DNA of 64,000 nt from an uncultured Alphaproteobacteria bacterium (GCA_902575815.1 CACGTA010000003.1:31898-95897), one strand, 5' to 3'. Shown: positions 1 to 9,650, numbered from the stretch's first letter. Translations and numbers: made by a program. The notes: generated by a model not told the origin, from the sequence alone.

Positions 1-88
1 TTTTAAAGTTTTTGGTATCTTGCCAATTACGTTTATTTTTACGATGACACAATTCCCTTTAATTAAAAAATATCAAATTGAAGATTAA
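1..88 (+). CDS. Septation protein A / YciB (IspZ-like), C-terminal end only
   Basis: A reading frame is open from the first bases of the window to a TAA at 86-88 and reads FKVFGILPITFIFTMTQFPL, ending in a charged tail. Family knowledge: YciB/IspZ inner-membrane proteins end in a very similar segment (NFKxFGxLPLTxxFxxxQ), the last membrane span before a short polar tail. The protein is a multi-spanning inner-membrane protein linked to cell-envelope and septation functions. Only about 28 residues are visible, so the call rests on this one motif. The frame converges with pgk, with only one base between the two stop codons. Confidence 0.65.
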   Translation, partial: FKVFGILPITFIFTMTQFPLIKKYQIED

Positions 89-89
89 G

Positions 90-1286
90 TTAAAAATTGT
101 TTTCTCTTAATGCTAAAAATCCTGGTGATTTATTTCCCTCAAGCCACTCTAGAAATGCACCTCCAGCTGTAGATAAATATTTAAATGCATCATGGGCTTT
201 AGCTTTTTTTATTGCTGCAAGTGTATCTCCTCCTCCTGCTAGAGCATCTAATTGAGATTTACTTGAATAATTTTGTATAATATTTGCGACTGAAATTGTA
301 CTTTTATCAAATGGGCTATACTCAAATGCGCCTAAAGGCCCATTCCATAAAATTGATTTAGATTTTAATATTTCATCTGAAATTAGTTTTGTTGTTTGTT
401 CACCAACATCTAATATCATTTGGTCATTTGGAATATTTTTGATTGAATAAGCCTTAACATTTACTCTATCTTCTATTGTTTTTGAGCAAACAGCATCAAT
501 TGGTAAAAGTATTTTGCAATTTTTTGATTCTGCTTTTTTTTGTATCTTTTTTGATAGTTCAATAAAATCATTTTCTACCAGAGAAGAACCAACGTTATAA
601 TTATTTGATAGCAAAAAGGTATTAGCCATTGCACCACCAATCACTAAAGAGTCAAAAATTTCAACTATATTTTCTAAAACTTTTATTTTTGTTGAAACCT
701 TTGAACCACCTATAATTGCTAAATTTGGTTTATTTGAATTTTCTAAAAATTTATCTAAATTTTCAATTTCTTTTGAGAAACTTAATCCAGCGTATGAAGG
801 TAAGTATTTAGTAATACCTACTATAGATGCATGATTACGATGAGATGCAGAGAACGCGTCATTAATATATATGTCAAAACTAGAAGCTAATACTTTTGAA
901 AAATTAAGATCATTTTTTTCTTCTTCAGCATTAAAACGAATATTTTCTAATAGACAAATTTCCCCCATTTCCATTTCAGCAATTTTTGTCTCAATTATTT
1001 TTTTTTCACAGTTAGCTAAAAAATGAATTGTGTTTAAATTTAAAAATGTTTTTAATTCTGAACATAAAAACTCAATGGAATATGTTTTATTAACTTGACC
1101 TTTAGGTCGGCCAAAATGAGCAATTAAGAATATCTTATTTTTATTTATAATTAGTTTTTCTAGTGTTGGTAAAATAGCATGAATTCTTGAATGATCTGTA
1201 ATTGTCCCTTCCAAAACTGGTACGTTTAAATCAACTCGAACAATTATTTTTTTATTTTTACAGTCTAGATCTCTTAATTCTTTCAT
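90..1286 (-). CDS. pgk: Phosphoglycerate kinase
   Basis: Glycolytic and gluconeogenic enzyme that transfers phosphate between 1,3-bisphosphoglycerate and ADP in the cytoplasm. At 398 residues it has the normal bacterial length. The N-terminal substrate motif RVDLNVP lies at about 17-23, followed by HFGRPKG, RNHAS and IGGSKVSTKI. The C-terminal nucleotide-binding motif GGGDTLAA starts near 351 and STAGGAFLE follows. The gene is divergent from gcrA across about 138 bp that must hold both promoters, and it stands alone rather than with gap or fba. There are no signs of damage. Confidence 0.97.
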   Translation of the reverse strand: MKELRDLDCKNKKIIVRVDLNVPVLEGTITDHSRIHAILPTLEKLIINKNKIFLIAHFGRPKGQVNKTYSIEFLCSELKTFLNLNTIHFLANCEKKIIETKIAEMEMGEICLLENIRFNAEEEKNDLNFSKVLASSFDIYINDAFSASHRNHASIVGITKYLPSYAGLSFSKEIENLDKFLENSNKPNLAIIGGSKVSTKIKVLENIVEIFDSLVIGGAMANTFLLSNNYNVGSSLVENDFIELSKKIQKKAESKNCKILLPIDAVCSKTIEDRVNVKAYSIKNIPNDQMILDVGEQTTKLISDEILKSKSILWNGPLGAFEYSPFDKSTISVANIIQNYSSKSQLDALAGGGDTLAAIKKAKAHDAFKYLSTAGGAFLEWLEGNKSPGFLALRENNF

Positions 1287-1424
1287 TTCTATTCACATGT
1301 ATATAAAAAAAATGCTGGAAATCATTGATTTTTTTTAAAAATTTGCAGTTTTATCTTTTTTAATACATATATTTAGTATATTAAACCTTTTTTAAGCTAC
1401 TAAATGTAGTGATGGAGTTTGATT

Positions 1425-1895
1425 ATGCCTTGGGATGATAATAATGTAGCAAAACTTAGAGATTTATGGGACCAAGGTCTACCAACAGCTCAAATTGGAA
1501 AATTATTAGGATTCACCAAAAACGCAGTGGTTGGAAAAGCTCATAGAATCGGACTCGAGAGAAGACCATCTCCTATAAGAAGAACAGCTGTTAAACCTGA
1601 TCGAAAAAAAGCTAGATCACCGGTAATGCCAAAATTAAATTTTGAAAGCACTAAAGAACCAGAGAGTGTTTCTACAGAGCCCACTGTTTTCCAACCAGTG
1701 GTGAAAAATTTATTCAATGCAACTCCAAAGAGAGGTTGTGAATGGCCTGAAGGTCATCCTGATGAAGCTGACTTTCGTTTTTGTGGTAAAGATAGATTTG
1801 AAGATAAGCCTTATTGTTTAGATCATTGTGCTGTTGCATATGTAGTTCCTGAAAAAGAAGAAAACGAAAAGACAGAAGTAAATATCACGATTTAA
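1425..1895 (+). CDS. gcrA: GcrA cell cycle regulator
   Basis: GcrA is an alphaproteobacterial sigma70-interacting transcription factor that works with CcrM-methylated GANTC sites in cell-cycle control. The N-terminal helix-turn-helix (MPWDDNNVAKLRDLW... NAVVGKAHRIGL) and the C-terminal Cys/His-containing block (CEWPEGHPDEADFRFCG ... PYCLDHCAVAY) both match the family. The ORF track begins at a TTG at 1419. I prefer the ATG at 1425 because GGAG at 1414-1417 is ideally spaced and the family starts with M-x-W, giving 156 residues. The middle is a charged, Pro-rich linker. Confidence 0.93.
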   Translation: MPWDDNNVAKLRDLWDQGLPTAQIGKLLGFTKNAVVGKAHRIGLERRPSPIRRTAVKPDRKKARSPVMPKLNFESTKEPESVSTEPTVFQPVVKNLFNATPKRGCEWPEGHPDEADFRFCGKDRFEDKPYCLDHCAVAYVVPEKEENEKTEVNITI

Positions 1896-1942
1896 TAATA
1901 AAAATTCTAGAAATAAAAATTCTTCCTGTTATCTGTTAAGAT

Positions 1943-3196
1943 ATGAAAGATAAGAGAATTAATTCTGTATTTACTCCTATTCTGATTGGTGGAAGCTTAA
2001 TTCTTTTAATTAGTTTTGCAATCCGTTCAACATTTGGTCTATTTCAAATCCCTATTGCTTCAGATTTTTTATGGAACCGATCGGAATTCTCTCTTGCCAT
2101 CGCTATTCAAAATTTAGCCTGGGGCATAGGTACTCCTTTATTTAGTGCTTTTGCTGAAAAATATGGTGATAGAAAAGCAATAGCGCTAGGCTTAATTCTT
2201 TATGCAATTGGAATTTTTATTAGTAGTACTGCTATAACTCCAGAAGCGCATCAAACTTTAAACTTAATAATTGGTTTTGGAATAGCTGGTAGTGGGTTTG
2301 GTCCCATTTTGGCGGTAGTTGGAAGAGCTACATCTCCAGAGAAAAGATCTTTGGCACTAGGTATTACAACTGCTGCAGGATCAGCTGGACAAGTGGTTGG
2401 TCCACCACTTGCTTCTATTTTATTATCTTTTTTACCATGGTCATCGGTGTTTGAAATCTTTTCAATTATATTATTAATAACACTAATTCTTGTTCCAATT
2501 TTAAAAACAGAATTTTCAAATACAGATATTAATAATGAGAATGAAAAAATTACTGATGCTGTATTTGTTGCAATAAAAGACCCAACGTATTCAATGCTGT
2601 TCTTTGGTTTTTTTTCTTGTGGCTTTCAGTTAGCATTTATTACTGCACACTTTCCAGCATTTATTGTTGAATCTAGTAGTCCGATTATAGAAGGAAGCTT
2701 AATTAGTTTAGTCTGTAATTCAGTAGAAGGTTTAGGAGCATTATCTATAGCTCTTATAGGATTATTTAATATAATTGGTTGTTTGATTGCTGGAGCCTTA
2801 GGAAGAGGACACTACAAGAAATATCTTTTATCTTTAATTTATACTGGAAGAACTTTTGCAGCAATTTTATTTATTTTACTTCCTATTACACCAACTTCAA
2901 TTGCTATATTTTCAATAGTTATGGGTGCTTTATGGTTAGCAACAGTTCCTTTAACATCAGGAATTATAGGTCATATTTATGGATTAAAATTTATGGGAAC
3001 ATTATATGGAATTGTATTTTTTTCACACCAACTAGGATCGTTTGTAGGTGTTTGGTTAGGTGGTCTGTTTTATGATATATATGGAAGTTATGATATTGTA
3101 TGGTGGGTTGGGATAGGAGTTGGAGCATTTTCTGCAATAATTCATTTACCAATTAGAGAAAAACCATTATCTAATAAAAAAATACAAACAGCGTAA
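1943..3196 (+). CDS. Major facilitator superfamily transporter
   Basis: Inner-membrane secondary transporter of 417 residues with about 12 hydrophobic segments in two halves. The MFS loop 2-3 signature appears as AEKYGDRKAIALG near residue 72. TM4-5 carry GITTAAGSAGQVVGPPLA, reminiscent of the oxalate/formate-antiporter and monocarboxylate-like groups. A charged central loop (TEFSNTDINNENEK) separates the halves. Substrate cannot be read from sequence, and an organic anion is only a guess. The gene follows gcrA by 47 bp and is followed within 4 bp by a tiny membrane ORF, suggesting co-transcription. Confidence 0.85.
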   Translation: MKDKRINSVFTPILIGGSLILLISFAIRSTFGLFQIPIASDFLWNRSEFSLAIAIQNLAWGIGTPLFSAFAEKYGDRKAIALGLILYAIGIFISSTAITPEAHQTLNLIIGFGIAGSGFGPILAVVGRATSPEKRSLALGITTAAGSAGQVVGPPLASILLSFLPWSSVFEIFSIILLITLILVPILKTEFSNTDINNENEKITDAVFVAIKDPTYSMLFFGFFSCGFQLAFITAHFPAFIVESSSPIIEGSLISLVCNSVEGLGALSIALIGLFNIIGCLIAGALGRGHYKKYLLSLIYTGRTFAAILFILLPITPTSIAIFSIVMGALWLATVPLTSGIIGHIYGLKFMGTLYGIVFFSHQLGSFVGVWLGGLFYDIYGSYDIVWWVGIGVGAFSAIIHLPIREKPLSNKKIQTA

Positions 3197-3200
3197 TTTT

Positions 3201-3323
3201 ATGGATGAAAAAAAAATTATACGAAACTTAATTATAGTGATTTTTTTCCTAGTTATTATTTATTCATTAGCAAGAGTTGGTGTAGGTTTAGATCTTAGCT
3301 TTGGGCCTTATTTAAAAGAGTAG
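3201..3323 (+). CDS. Small single-span membrane protein (40 aa), unrecognised
   Basis: ATG at 3201 opens a 40-residue frame ending at TAG 3321-3323, too short for the ORF track. It has a charged start (MDEKKIIRN), one hydrophobic segment of about 17 residues (LIIVIFFLVIIYSLA) and an amphipathic end (VGVGLDLSFGPYLKE). It starts 4 bp after the MFS stop on the same strand and fills the only gap before the convergent aminopeptidase. It may be a small partner or tail gene of the transporter. No family was recognised. Coding status is inferred from position and composition only. Confidence 0.5.
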   Translation: MDEKKIIRNLIIVIFFLVIIYSLARVGVGLDLSFGPYLKE

Positions 3324-3328
3324 TAGAA

Positions 3329-4567
3329 TTAATTACACCATTCTCCATGTTTAAAAATAGGCGTTACAACACCATCCTTATCAATGCCGTCGACATCAAT
3401 CTTGCCTGAACCGATCATCCAATCAATATGTATCATACTTGAATTACCACCTCTTTGAGTGATTTCATCTTTCGATAAGTCTTTTTTCGATTTAAAGCAT
3501 TTTGAGTAACACTGCCCAAGAGCTATATGAGAAGCAGCATTTTCATCAAATAGTGTATTATAAAAAGTTATTCCTAATTGCGATATCGGTGAACTATTAG
3601 GAACTAGTGCTACTTCTCCAAGTCTTCTAGAGCCTTCATCTGAATCAAGAACTTTTAATAAAACATCTTGTCCTTTAGAAGACTTTGCATCAACAATTTT
3701 ACCTTCTTCAAATCGAACATTAATATCTTCAATTAGTGTTCCTTGATAAGATAGAGGTTTGGTTGAACAGACTTCTCCACTTACTCGACTCGCATGAGGA
3801 GTTGTGAATACTTCTTCAGATGGAATATTTGGATTACAAACAACACCATTCTGTGCTTCTGACGCTCCTCCCATCCACTCATGATCCTCAGCAAGACCTA
3901 CAGTTAAAGATGTTCCAGGACCAGAGTATTTTAAAGAATGAAAATTTTTAGCATTTAACCAATCTGTTTTATCTCTTAAATTTTTATTATGTTGGTCCCA
4001 TTCAGCTACAGGGTCATCATTACTAACTCTTGAAGCATGAAATATTGCATCTCCTAATTTTTTAATTGCTTCACTATCATCAAGATCTGGGAAGACTCTT
4101 TTTGCCCATGCTTTTCCTGGCCACGAAATTATATTCCAGTTAATTTTAAATTCAGTAATTCTTTCTCTAGCTGGTTTGTATGCAACGGCATTAGCTTTAT
4201 TTGCACGCGAAACTTTATTAGGATCAATTTCAGATAGTAGCATGGGATCATCACCAGCAATAGCCATTCTAGCTGTATTGTTATCAAAAGCTTCACCCAT
4301 CCCATTATAAAGCCAATTTGCTGCAACATTGAAAGATTCATCATTGCCAAACTTAAATCGAGATAATGTAATATCAGAATCATTGAATAGTGGGGTCACA
4401 AGTCCAGCTCCTTCTTTGTAAGCATATTCTGCTATTTTTCTAACTAAAGGTAAAGATTCTAACGGGGCTGTTATTAAAAGGTTTTGACCTTTTTGTAGTG
4501 CAACTCCTCTTTTAATTGATAGATGAGCAAGTTTATCGATCTTTTTTGTATCTACATCATAAAACAT
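3329..4567 (-). CDS. Aminopeptidase, M29 family (AmpS-like)
   Basis: Cytoplasmic metallo-aminopeptidase of the M29 (thermophilic aminopeptidase T/AmpS) family, 412 residues as usual. The residues typical of the di-metal site are visible: NIPSEEVFTTPH supplies the first Glu, ENAASHIALGQCY a His, and SMIHIDWMIGSG the HxD pair. The N-terminal substrate-capping domain (LAHLSIKRGVALQKGQNLLI) is also recognisable. It removes N-terminal residues from peptides, plausibly in peptide recycling. It is convergent with the MFS unit and divergent from dxs. Confidence 0.93.
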   Translation of the reverse strand: MFYDVDTKKIDKLAHLSIKRGVALQKGQNLLITAPLESLPLVRKIAEYAYKEGAGLVTPLFNDSDITLSRFKFGNDESFNVAANWLYNGMGEAFDNNTARMAIAGDDPMLLSEIDPNKVSRANKANAVAYKPARERITEFKINWNIISWPGKAWAKRVFPDLDDSEAIKKLGDAIFHASRVSNDDPVAEWDQHNKNLRDKTDWLNAKNFHSLKYSGPGTSLTVGLAEDHEWMGGASEAQNGVVCNPNIPSEEVFTTPHASRVSGEVCSTKPLSYQGTLIEDINVRFEEGKIVDAKSSKGQDVLLKVLDSDEGSRRLGEVALVPNSSPISQLGITFYNTLFDENAASHIALGQCYSKCFKSKKDLSKDEITQRGGNSSMIHIDWMIGSGKIDVDGIDKDGVVTPIFKHGEWCN

Positions 4568-4706
4568 TAATATTATAATTAGTTTTTAAATTCTAAAAAG
4601 TCTAGAAATTTTAACTTTAAAATTTATCTCTAAAATCTTTCCACAAACAGTTGTTTTTTTCCAGATATAAAAATGTCAAATCTAGGCAAAAATAGTAAAA
4701 TAAATT

Positions 4707-6623
4707 ATGGATTATGATCTTTTAGATAAAATTAATTTTCCATCAGACTTAAGAGAATTTAAAAAGAAAGATTTAAAGCAAATCTCAGAGGAATTAAGAG
4801 CTAAAACAATCGAGACTGTTTCAAAAACTGGCGGTCATCTTGGTGCAGGACTTGGTGTTGTTGAATTAACTGTTGCAATTCATTATGTGTTTAATACCCC
4901 TCATGATAAATTAATTTGGGATGTTGGACACCAAGCGTATCCTCACAAAATTATAACAGGTAGAAAAAAAGATATCGAGACACTGAGAAAAAAAGACGGT
5001 GTGTATGGTTTTGTTAGAAGATCAGAAAGTGAGTATGATCCATTTGGTACAGCCCATAGTTCAACAGCAGTTTCAGCGGGATTAGGAATTAAAGCTGCAA
5101 AAGATATAAATAAAGATAACTCAAAAGTTATATGTGTTGTTGGAGATGGTGCATTAAGTGCAGGTTTAGCTTTTGAAGGATTAAACAATGCGGGTGCACA
5201 AAAAAAAGGTTTAATTGTCATTTTAAACGATAACAAAATGTCAATAGACAAACCAGTTGGTGCTATGAGTACTTATCTAACTAGGTTACTATCATCTAAA
5301 TCTTACTCGAGTTTAAGAAATATTATTAAAAAACTATCTAAAACCTTACCATCAAATCTTTCAAAGACTCTTTATAGAACAGAAGAATATTCTAAAGGAC
5401 TTATCACTGGTGGAACTCTATTTGAGGAATTGGGTTTTTATTATCTTGGTCCTATAGATGGGCATAATATAGATGATATGGTTTCAGTTCTAGAAAATAT
5501 AAGAGATAACAAATTTGATAAACCAGTTTTTTTACATTGTATAACCAAAAAAGGTAAAGGGTATAGTCCTGCAGAAAAATCAGAAGATAAATTTCATGGA
5601 GTTGAAAAGTTTGATATTAACACTGGGAACTCAGTTAAAAAAACAAATTTAAAATCCTATTCAAATGTTTTTGGAGAAACATTATCAAAACTTGCCGAAA
5701 ATGATGAAAAAATTGTAGCAATAACAGCGGCTATGATGTCTGGAACAGGATTAAAATTATTTCAAAAAAATTTTGAAAAAAGATTTTTTGATGTTGGTAT
5801 TGCTGAACAACATGCTGTTACAATGGCAGCTGGATTGGCGACAGAGGGTTTCAAACCTTTTGTTGCAATTTATTCAACTTTTTTACAAAGAGCTTACGAT
5901 CAAATCGTACATGACGTGGCTATTCAAAAATTACCTGTTAGATTTGCAATTGATAGAGCAGGTTTAGTAGGATCAGATGGTCCTACCCATGCTGGTTCAT
6001 TTGATATTACTTATTTAGCAACTTTACCAAATTTTATAGTTATGGCACCTAGCAACCAAAGAGAGTTATCTAGTATGATAGAGTTATCTTGTGAGATTAA
6101 TGACACACCATCTGCTTTTAGATTTCCAAGAGGAACAGGATCGGAAGAACTGTTTAATAATCAACCTACAGATATCAGCATAGGTAAGGGATATATTCTT
6201 AGTGAAGGTAATGATGTTGCAATCTTAAATTTAGGAACAAGACTTGAAAAATGTATTGAAGCTATTAAATTTCTTAATCAAAATAATATTTATCCTACTA
6301 TTGCAGATGCAAGATTTGCAAAACCATTAGACACACAATTAATAGATGACTTATTAAATAATCATAAGTATATTTTAACTATAGAAGAAGGATCTATAGG
6401 TGGATTTTCATCTCACGTTTTACATTATGTCCACAATATAAGATCAAAAAAGGATAATGTTGTGATAAAAAATTTAATTTTTCCAGATCGTTTTGTTGAA
6501 CATATGACACCGGATGAGCAATATCAAGATATTAAAATGGATACGGAATCAATAATCAGAAAAATTAATAATTTTTATGAAAATAAAATTGTTGATATAA
6601 AGAATTTTAAATCAAAAGTTTAA
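4707..6623 (+). CDS. dxs: 1-deoxy-D-xylulose-5-phosphate synthase
   Basis: First enzyme of the MEP isoprenoid pathway: a thiamin-diphosphate enzyme that condenses pyruvate and glyceraldehyde-3-phosphate. The 638 residues are full length. The ThDP/Mg motif GDGALSAGLAFEGLNNAG and its downstream ND are present, as are DVGHQAYPHKIITGR, the transketolase-type Glu motif FDVGIAEQHAVTMAAGLA, and DRAGLVGSDGPTHAG. It supplies precursors for the carotenoid/retinal genes at 54-58 kb and for quinones. It is followed by panB with a 30-bp gap on the same strand. Confidence 0.97.
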   Translation: MDYDLLDKINFPSDLREFKKKDLKQISEELRAKTIETVSKTGGHLGAGLGVVELTVAIHYVFNTPHDKLIWDVGHQAYPHKIITGRKKDIETLRKKDGVYGFVRRSESEYDPFGTAHSSTAVSAGLGIKAAKDINKDNSKVICVVGDGALSAGLAFEGLNNAGAQKKGLIVILNDNKMSIDKPVGAMSTYLTRLLSSKSYSSLRNIIKKLSKTLPSNLSKTLYRTEEYSKGLITGGTLFEELGFYYLGPIDGHNIDDMVSVLENIRDNKFDKPVFLHCITKKGKGYSPAEKSEDKFHGVEKFDINTGNSVKKTNLKSYSNVFGETLSKLAENDEKIVAITAAMMSGTGLKLFQKNFEKRFFDVGIAEQHAVTMAAGLATEGFKPFVAIYSTFLQRAYDQIVHDVAIQKLPVRFAIDRAGLVGSDGPTHAGSFDITYLATLPNFIVMAPSNQRELSSMIELSCEINDTPSAFRFPRGTGSEELFNNQPTDISIGKGYILSEGNDVAILNLGTRLEKCIEAIKFLNQNNIYPTIADARFAKPLDTQLIDDLLNNHKYILTIEEGSIGGFSSHVLHYVHNIRSKKDNVVIKNLIFPDRFVEHMTPDEQYQDIKMDTESIIRKINNFYENKIVDIKNFKSKV

Positions 6624-6653
6624 TTCTTAATAAAAGTTAATTTAAATTTAGAA

Positions 6654-7439
6654 ATGAAGAAAATTAAAATTTTACACAAAAGTTTTGCTAAACCGATAAG
6701 CTGTTTGACTGCATACTCTCCATCAATTGCAAATATTTTAGATGGAAAGATTGATTTAATACTAGTTGGAGACTCTATAGGTTCAACACTCTATGGAATG
6801 GATAATACTCAGGGAGTTACTATGGATATGATGAAAAATCATGGAGCAGCTGTAAATAAAACAATTAAGAAAAGTTTAAAAGTATTAGATATGCCATATA
6901 AAACATATGATAATAAAATTGATGCATATAAAAATGCTAAAATACTTTTAAATCACTGTAAGCCTGATTTATTAAAGATAGAAATTAATAAAAAAAAATT
7001 AGTTGTTTTAAAGCACTTAGTAGATAAAAAAGTAAATGTTATTTCTCATATAGGAGTAACACCACAAAGTTTTAAGAATTTTAATAATATTAAAGTTTTA
7101 GGAAAAACTAATAAAGAAAAACAAAATTTATTAGAGTTAGCGAAAGAATCTGAAAAACTTGGAGCTAAAGCAGTATTGTTAGAATGTGTTACAACCGATA
7201 CAGCTAAACTAATTACAGAAAATATTTCAATACCTACAATAGGCATAGGTGCTTCAAAATATTGTGATGGTCAGGTTTTAGTATTTGATGATTTAATTAA
7301 TCTAACTACAGATGATAAAAAACCAAAATTTGTAAAAAATTATTTTAATTTTAATAAAGTTGCTAGCAATGTAGTAAAAAAATATAATCGAGAAGTTAAA
7401 CTTAAAAAATTTCCTAGTACTAAATTTACTTACAATTAA
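6654..7439 (+). CDS. panB: 3-methyl-2-oxobutanoate hydroxymethyltransferase
   Basis: First committed step of pantothenate synthesis: hydroxymethyl transfer from methylene-THF to alpha-ketoisovalerate. At 261 residues it is of standard length. Family motifs seen are TAYSPSIANILD, LILVGDSIGSTLYGMDNT, HIGVTPQ and IGIGASKYCDGQVLV. Some positions are rather divergent and Lys-rich, as in the neighbouring genes. panC is not in this window. The 3' end overlaps the stop region of the convergent carbonic anhydrase gene by 4 bp. Confidence 0.93.
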   Translation: MKKIKILHKSFAKPISCLTAYSPSIANILDGKIDLILVGDSIGSTLYGMDNTQGVTMDMMKNHGAAVNKTIKKSLKVLDMPYKTYDNKIDAYKNAKILLNHCKPDLLKIEINKKKLVVLKHLVDKKVNVISHIGVTPQSFKNFNNIKVLGKTNKEKQNLLELAKESEKLGAKAVLLECVTTDTAKLITENISIPTIGIGASKYCDGQVLVFDDLINLTTDDKKPKFVKNYFNFNKVASNVVKKYNREVKLKKFPSTKFTYN

Positions 7440-8068
7440 TCTAAGTCTATAAAGTTATTATTATTATCTAAAAACTTGATTAAACCGGAATTAATTTGAT
7501 ACCACAAACCAACTACATTCAATTTATTTTCATTAATTGACTTATCTATAAAATCATATTCACGTAAATTTTTAATTGATTGTTTTATATTTTCCTGCTC
7601 AAAAAAAGTTATTTTTTCAGATTCTGGAAGATCATTAGGGATATTGTTGTAAGAATTTTGTAAACAACTTGTCCATTGATTTATGTATTCAAAATCATTC
7701 ATATTTTTTTTATCTAATAAAGTTTTGTAAGAATATTCAACTCCGCCACAATTCGAGTGTCCTAAAATAATTAAGTTAGGAATTTGCAGTACTTTTAATG
7801 CGTATTCTATGGCAGATAATGTATGTATATTTTTATCCTTATCATTTTTAGAAGGCACAATATTAGCAATATTTCTATGAATAAAATAATCTCCTATATT
7901 TCCTCCAAACATTGTATTCTCAAGAATCCTAGAATCACAACAAGTAATAATCATTGCAATTGGTTTTTGTGGAGTTTTAGAAGCTTGTTCGTATATATGT
8001 TTGTAATCTTCAAAGGTATTCTTTTTCCAGAATTGATATCTTTCAATTAAAAATTTTGGTATTTGCAT
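7436..8068 (-). CDS. Beta-class carbonic anhydrase
   Basis: Zinc enzyme interconverting CO2 and bicarbonate, 210 residues. The zinc and catalytic motifs are complete: CCDSR at 43-47 (Cys43, Asp45, Arg47) and HSNCGGV with His104 and Cys107. The segment GDYFIHRNIANIVP between them is typical of the family. No signal peptide is seen, so the location should be cytoplasmic. It is convergent with panB (4 bp overlap) and divergent from dusA across about 40 bp. A single gene of this type often supplies bicarbonate to carboxylases in aerobic marine bacteria. Confidence 0.95.
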   Translation of the reverse strand: MQIPKFLIERYQFWKKNTFEDYKHIYEQASKTPQKPIAMIITCCDSRILENTMFGGNIGDYFIHRNIANIVPSKNDKDKNIHTLSAIEYALKVLQIPNLIILGHSNCGGVEYSYKTLLDKKNMNDFEYINQWTSCLQNSYNNIPNDLPESEKITFFEQENIKQSIKNLREYDFIDKSINENKLNVVGLWYQINSGLIKFLDNNNNFIDLD

Positions 8069-8108
8069 AATATTATTTTTTTCAAAATTATTTATATAGC
8101 AAAATTAG

Positions 8109-9083
8109 ATGAAAAGGGAAATTAGTAGAAAATTCTGTGTAGCTCCAATGATGGGATATACAACTCCATATGCAAGAAAACTTTATAGAATTTTGTCAAA
8201 TAATAGTTTTTTATTTAGTGAAATGATAGCAACAAAATCACTGATTTACTCAAAGAGTAGAGAAAATATTATTGATAATGATTTTAACAACCCTGTTGCT
8301 CTTCAAGTAGGTGGTTCTGAAATTGATGAATTAATAAAAGCTTCTCAAATAGCAATAGATTACAACTACGACGAAATAAACTTAAATGTTGGCTGTCCAA
8401 GTAAAGCTGTTCAAAAGGGTAGTTTTGGTGCATGTCTGATGAAAGATAAAATTCTTGTAAAAAATTGTATAGAAGCTTTACAAAATGATGAGATTGAAGC
8501 TACATTAAAATGTAGATTGGGATTAGGCAGAGAATTAAATTACGAATTCTTTGAAGAGTTTATTGATGAGATATCAAAGACTGGAATCAAATTTATTTAT
8601 GTGCATGCAAGAAATGCAATTCTTAGTGGTATTAGTCCGCAGGCCAACAGATCAATACCACCACTTAGTTATGATTTTGTAAAAAAAATTAAAAATAAAT
8701 ATCCCAATATAACATTTATCCTTAATGGAGGTATAAACAATCTTGATAAAGCTGAAAGTCTATTAAAAGAGTTTGATGGTGTAATGGTTGGAAGATTAAT
8801 TAAAAATAATCCATTCATATTAAAAGAAGTTGATAACAAGATTTTTAATGAAAAAAATAAATTAATTGATGAATCAATAATTTATAATTATTTTGAATAT
8901 ATAAAACCAAAATTAGGTTTTGAATCAATATTTAGATTACTAAGTCCTCTGCTTAGTATTTTTTTTTCAGTTCCACATAGTAAAATTTATAAATCTAAGA
9001 TTAATGATTATATGAAAGATCAAAAAATAAATTTAATTGAAGATTTATTGATAAAATTTGTTAGTGAGAAAAATCTTAGTTAA
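8109..9083 (+). CDS. dusA: tRNA-dihydrouridine synthase A
   Basis: FMN-dependent reductase that makes dihydrouridine in the tRNA D-loop. The 324 residues form a TIM barrel with CVAPMMGYTTPYAR at the start, SEMIATKSLIY, NPVALQVGGS, NLNVGCPSKAVQKGSFGACLM, LKCRLGLG and the FMN phosphate site NGGI...GVMVGR. The DusA subfamily is indicated by the MMxxT/YAR start and the HARNAILSGISPQANRSIPPL segment. It is monocistronic and convergent with the pagL-like gene, only 5 bp apart. Confidence 0.94.
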   Translation: MKREISRKFCVAPMMGYTTPYARKLYRILSNNSFLFSEMIATKSLIYSKSRENIIDNDFNNPVALQVGGSEIDELIKASQIAIDYNYDEINLNVGCPSKAVQKGSFGACLMKDKILVKNCIEALQNDEIEATLKCRLGLGRELNYEFFEEFIDEISKTGIKFIYVHARNAILSGISPQANRSIPPLSYDFVKKIKNKYPNITFILNGGINNLDKAESLLKEFDGVMVGRLIKNNPFILKEVDNKIFNEKNKLIDESIIYNYFEYIKPKLGFESIFRLLSPLLSIFFSVPHSKIYKSKINDYMKDQKINLIEDLLIKFVSEKNLS

Positions 9084-9088
9084 ACAGT

Positions 9089-9619
9089 TTAGTATGGTAT
9101 TTGGTAAGAAAAACTTAATATTTCAACACCAGGATTTTTTTCACCTAAATTTGCGTTTGAAATATGACTAAGTGAAAGAGCAATTCTATTTTTATTTTTT
9201 AATTCATAACTTACTTCAAGAGAAGTTCTAAATTGCAGATCATTTCCTAATTTTTTTCCAGAACCATCATCATATATTCCAGCTCCAAAACTTGGTGTAA
9301 AAAAAAATTTACTTTTTTCACCCTCAAATAGTTCACCTAAATTGTCTTCAAAGTAAATCCCAGTCAAAACATAGAAAGCAGAATCATTGGTAAATTCAGT
9401 GCCAAAGAAAGATTTCAAGAAAAAAAAATTATCTTCTTCAGGCCCAATATCAAGTAATGTCTCATCACTCCTATACTCATATCTAAAGTCAGCAGCTTGA
9501 TTTTTTTCAGAACCATCAAATTTTATATCATATACACCTAATCCAAAAACATTTAACCCTTTGCTAATTACAGGGTTTGATAATAAAATAATAGCTGTGA
9601 TAGTAATGATTTTAAACAC
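9089..9619 (-). CDS. PagL-like lipid A 3-O-deacylase (outer-membrane beta-barrel)
   Basis: Small outer-membrane protein of 176 residues with a signal peptide (MFKIITITAIILLSNPVISKG), alternating beta-strand character and an aromatic C-terminal end (SYQIPY). The C-terminal part reads LSHISNANLGEKNPGVE, placing His152, Ser154 and Glu166 in the same spacing as the His-Ser-Glu triad of Pseudomonas PagL (known: H126, S128, E140). It should remove the 3-position acyl chain of lipid A. It closes the long acnA-to-rpoH minus-strand run, 31 bp after rpoH. Overall similarity outside the active-site block is weak. Confidence 0.8.
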   Translation of the reverse strand: MFKIITITAIILLSNPVISKGLNVFGLGVYDIKFDGSEKNQAADFRYEYRSDETLLDIGPEEDNFFFLKSFFGTEFTNDSAFYVLTGIYFEDNLGELFEGEKSKFFFTPSFGAGIYDDGSGKKLGNDLQFRTSLEVSYELKNKNRIALSLSHISNANLGEKNPGVEILSFSYQIPY

Positions 9620-9650
9620 TTTAATATATTATAATTATTTAATAAGGCTA

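Noticed and set aside
1419-1424. TTG start of gcrA given by the ORF track
   Set aside because: ATG at 1425 has a well-spaced GGAG and fits the family N-terminus better.
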